Assembly: GCA_937952995.1 (NCBI GenBank) | Contig: CALFYB010000299.1 | Location: 1 to 6,325 of the forward strand | Origin: an uncultured Caulobacteraceae bacterium | GTDB lineage: Bacteria; Pseudomonadota; Alphaproteobacteria; Caulobacterales; Caulobacteraceae | DNA: 6,325 bases | Direction: 5' to 3' | Shown here: positions 5,740 through 6,325 of the stretch, in pieces | How the letters are laid out: each line of letters starts with the position of its first letter | Numbering within the stretch: the stretch's first letter is position 1 | Made by a program: the position numbers and the translations under genes | The notes under the pieces: generated by a model | Database searches by the model: none | What the model was told of the DNA's origin: nothing | Seen by the model: only the letters and a program-made list of their open reading frames with translations

Positions 5740-6325
5740 GCACCGATTGAGGCAACTTTCAAAGAGCCCATCCATGGATTTTGCCCCGTTACTTTGCTTT
5801 TGAAATAACCGAATACGAGTAATGCAACCAATGTTATTTCCGCAGAATAAATTAAGCCATCGACTGGATTTTCCACGTAGAAATAGGGAATCAAAGGGAT
5901 AAAACCTCCGACGACATAGGATAAACCGATGGTTAAGGCTGAATTTCTGGCTCGGTTCGGATCTGGTCGTTCTAATCCTAATTCGAAGCGCATCATAAAA
6001 TCGACCCATTTGTCTTTGTCTTTGGAGATACATTCTACGACGATTTCTTGTGCTTCTGAGCTCAATCCATAATCGGCAAAAACGTCTCTAATCTCCTGCT
6101 TTTCTCGTTCAGGCACACGTTCCACCTCCTCGTATTCGCGTTTCAATTCTGACTCGTAGTGTTCTTGTTCTGTTTGGCCTGCTAAATAACCTCCTAAACC
6201 CATGGCAATTGATCCTGCCACAATTTCAGCGATACCTGCCGTTGTTACAATGCTAGCTGACGCCACAGCTCCTGAAAGTCCAGCAGCTAAGGCAAAAGGA
6301 ACCGTTAAACCGTCCGACATGCCTA
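5574..6325 (-). CDS. VIT1/CCC1-family Fe/Mn transporter, partial, with foreign 3' end
   Basis: A membrane transporter of the VIT1/CCC1 family (PF01988), which moves Fe2+ or Mn2+ across a membrane. The frame is open at the right edge: the ATG at 6320 is internal, since G-M-S-D-G-L-T-V-P-F-A matches the family's first conserved block, so the true start lies outside. Numbering from that Met: helix 7-27; helix 29-48 with GSIAMGLGGYLAG; a Glu-rich cytosolic metal-binding region 51-118 (HYESELKREYEEVERVPE, RFELGLERPDPNRARNS); then helices around 127-148, 155-172 and 187-200. Family resemblance ends in the alanine run at 194-200 (about 5740-5721). After that the frame runs through GC-rich portal DNA to a stop at 5574, so the last ~48 residues are not native. 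Wording of the protein resembles Bacteroidota homologues, which is recollection, not a search. Confidence 0.88.
   Translation of the reverse strand, partial: GMSDGLTVPFALAAGLSGAVASASIVTTAGIAEIVAGSIAMGLGGYLAGQTEQEHYESELKREYEEVERVPEREKQEIRDVFADYGLSSEAQEIVVECISKDKDKWVDFMMRFELGLERPDPNRARNSALTIGLSYVVGGFIPLIPYFYVENPVDGLIYSAEITLVALLVFGYFKSKVTGQNPWMGSLKVASIGAAAAAAASSAARALAAHWAVPLVPAGAVTTATSTQFRPWLRSARPCGRGWRRQPS
5650..5745. other. Composition breakpoint joining transporter and portal sequences
   Basis: By hand count GC is 46/60 at 5581-5640, 43/60 at 5641-5700, 38/60 at 5701-5760, then 25/60 at 5761-5820 and 23/60 at 5821-5880. The transporter loses family resemblance at about 5721-5740 and clear portal sequence begins at 5649. 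The joint therefore lies between these points. It holds GCAGCTGCTGCAGC-type alanine codons (5726-5740) and two CTGCAG hexamers (5711-5716, 5726-5731), which could have served as short shared sequence. It may be an assembly chimera or a real recombination joint. Confidence 0.75.

Noticed and set aside
5046..5750. 234-codon plus-strand open frame opposite protease, g3.5 and portal, ending in a Cys-rich segment (GQCPSCRGSGCSSCG).
   Set aside because: It lies antisense to genes with clear homology and coupled starts, has no family resemblance, and its Cys-rich end arises from GC-rich repeats at the breakpoint. It is a shadow frame.
5650..5775. Zinc-ribbon-like Cys pattern (CNRCRSCC...CPAC) in the minus frame that leads into the portal tail.
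   Set aside because: The Cys residues are out-of-frame reading of the transporter's alanine codons and of the breakpoint. The spacing fits no complete zinc finger, and the opposite strand shows a similar accidental pattern.
5574..6325. The transporter as a cargo or accessory gene of the GTA, or a natural VIT-portal fusion.
   Set aside because: No known GTA carries a VIT gene at this place. GC changes sharply inside the frame, and the portal part is read out of frame in the VIT ORF, so no sensible fusion protein results.
1..6325. CRISPR array, tRNA or rRNA gene, insertion sequence, attachment site, phage promoter.
   Set aside because: I scanned both strands and saw no regularly spaced repeats, no transposase, no cloverleaf and no convincing promoter. 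The genes are packed with gaps of at most 83 nt.

Overview
The window is a high-GC stretch of alphaproteobacterial type. It carries the head and tail structural genes of a gene transfer agent (GTA) or a closely related HK97-type siphophage. All of these genes lie on the minus strand and read right to left. The order matches the Rhodobacter capsulatus GTA cluster (g3 to g12): portal C-terminus, small membrane/coiled-coil protein (g3.5), prohead protease (g4), major capsid (g5), adaptor (g6), stopper (g7), tail terminator (g8), tail tube (g9), two tail chaperones (g10 and a 58-aa g10.1), a very short tape measure (g11) and the DUF2460 distal tail protein (g12, cut by the left edge). From gene content, compact layout and GC, a Caulobacterales-like host is my best guess. 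The exact genus cannot be read from this sequence.

Layout from right to left: 6325 to about 5740 is AT-richer DNA holding most of a VIT1/CCC1-family iron/manganese transporter gene, open at the right edge. At about 5720-5745 GC jumps from roughly 40% to over 70%, and the transporter frame runs without a break into portal-gene DNA. Only the last ~50-75 codons of portal remain (stop at 5506). Then follow g3.5 (5509-5246), protease (5246-4794), an 83-nt C-rich leader with an 11-bp tandem repeat, capsid (4710-3481), a strong 13-bp stem with a UUCG loop (3459-3430), adaptor (3397-2828), stopper (2831-2511), terminator (2514-2089), tube (2077-1655), chaperones (1658-1350 and 1353-1177), tape measure (1180-614) and DUF2460 (601 to beyond 1).

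The genes form one tightly packed transcription unit. Most junctions are ATGA, GTGA or TGATG overlaps that imply translational coupling. The exceptions are the capsid, adaptor, tube and distal tail genes. Capsid and tube, the two highest-copy products, have clear independent ribosome binding sites. The capsid gene is also bracketed by an unusual leader and a terminator-like hairpin. No promoter, integrase, lysis gene, RNA gene or CRISPR array is visible; the terminase and the end of the tail module would lie outside the window.

The main anomaly is the right-hand junction. The most economical reading is a chimeric joint, from assembly or a real rearrangement, between a GTA operon and an unrelated lower-GC genome whose VIT protein resembles Bacteroidota versions. 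A natural portal-VIT fusion is less likely.
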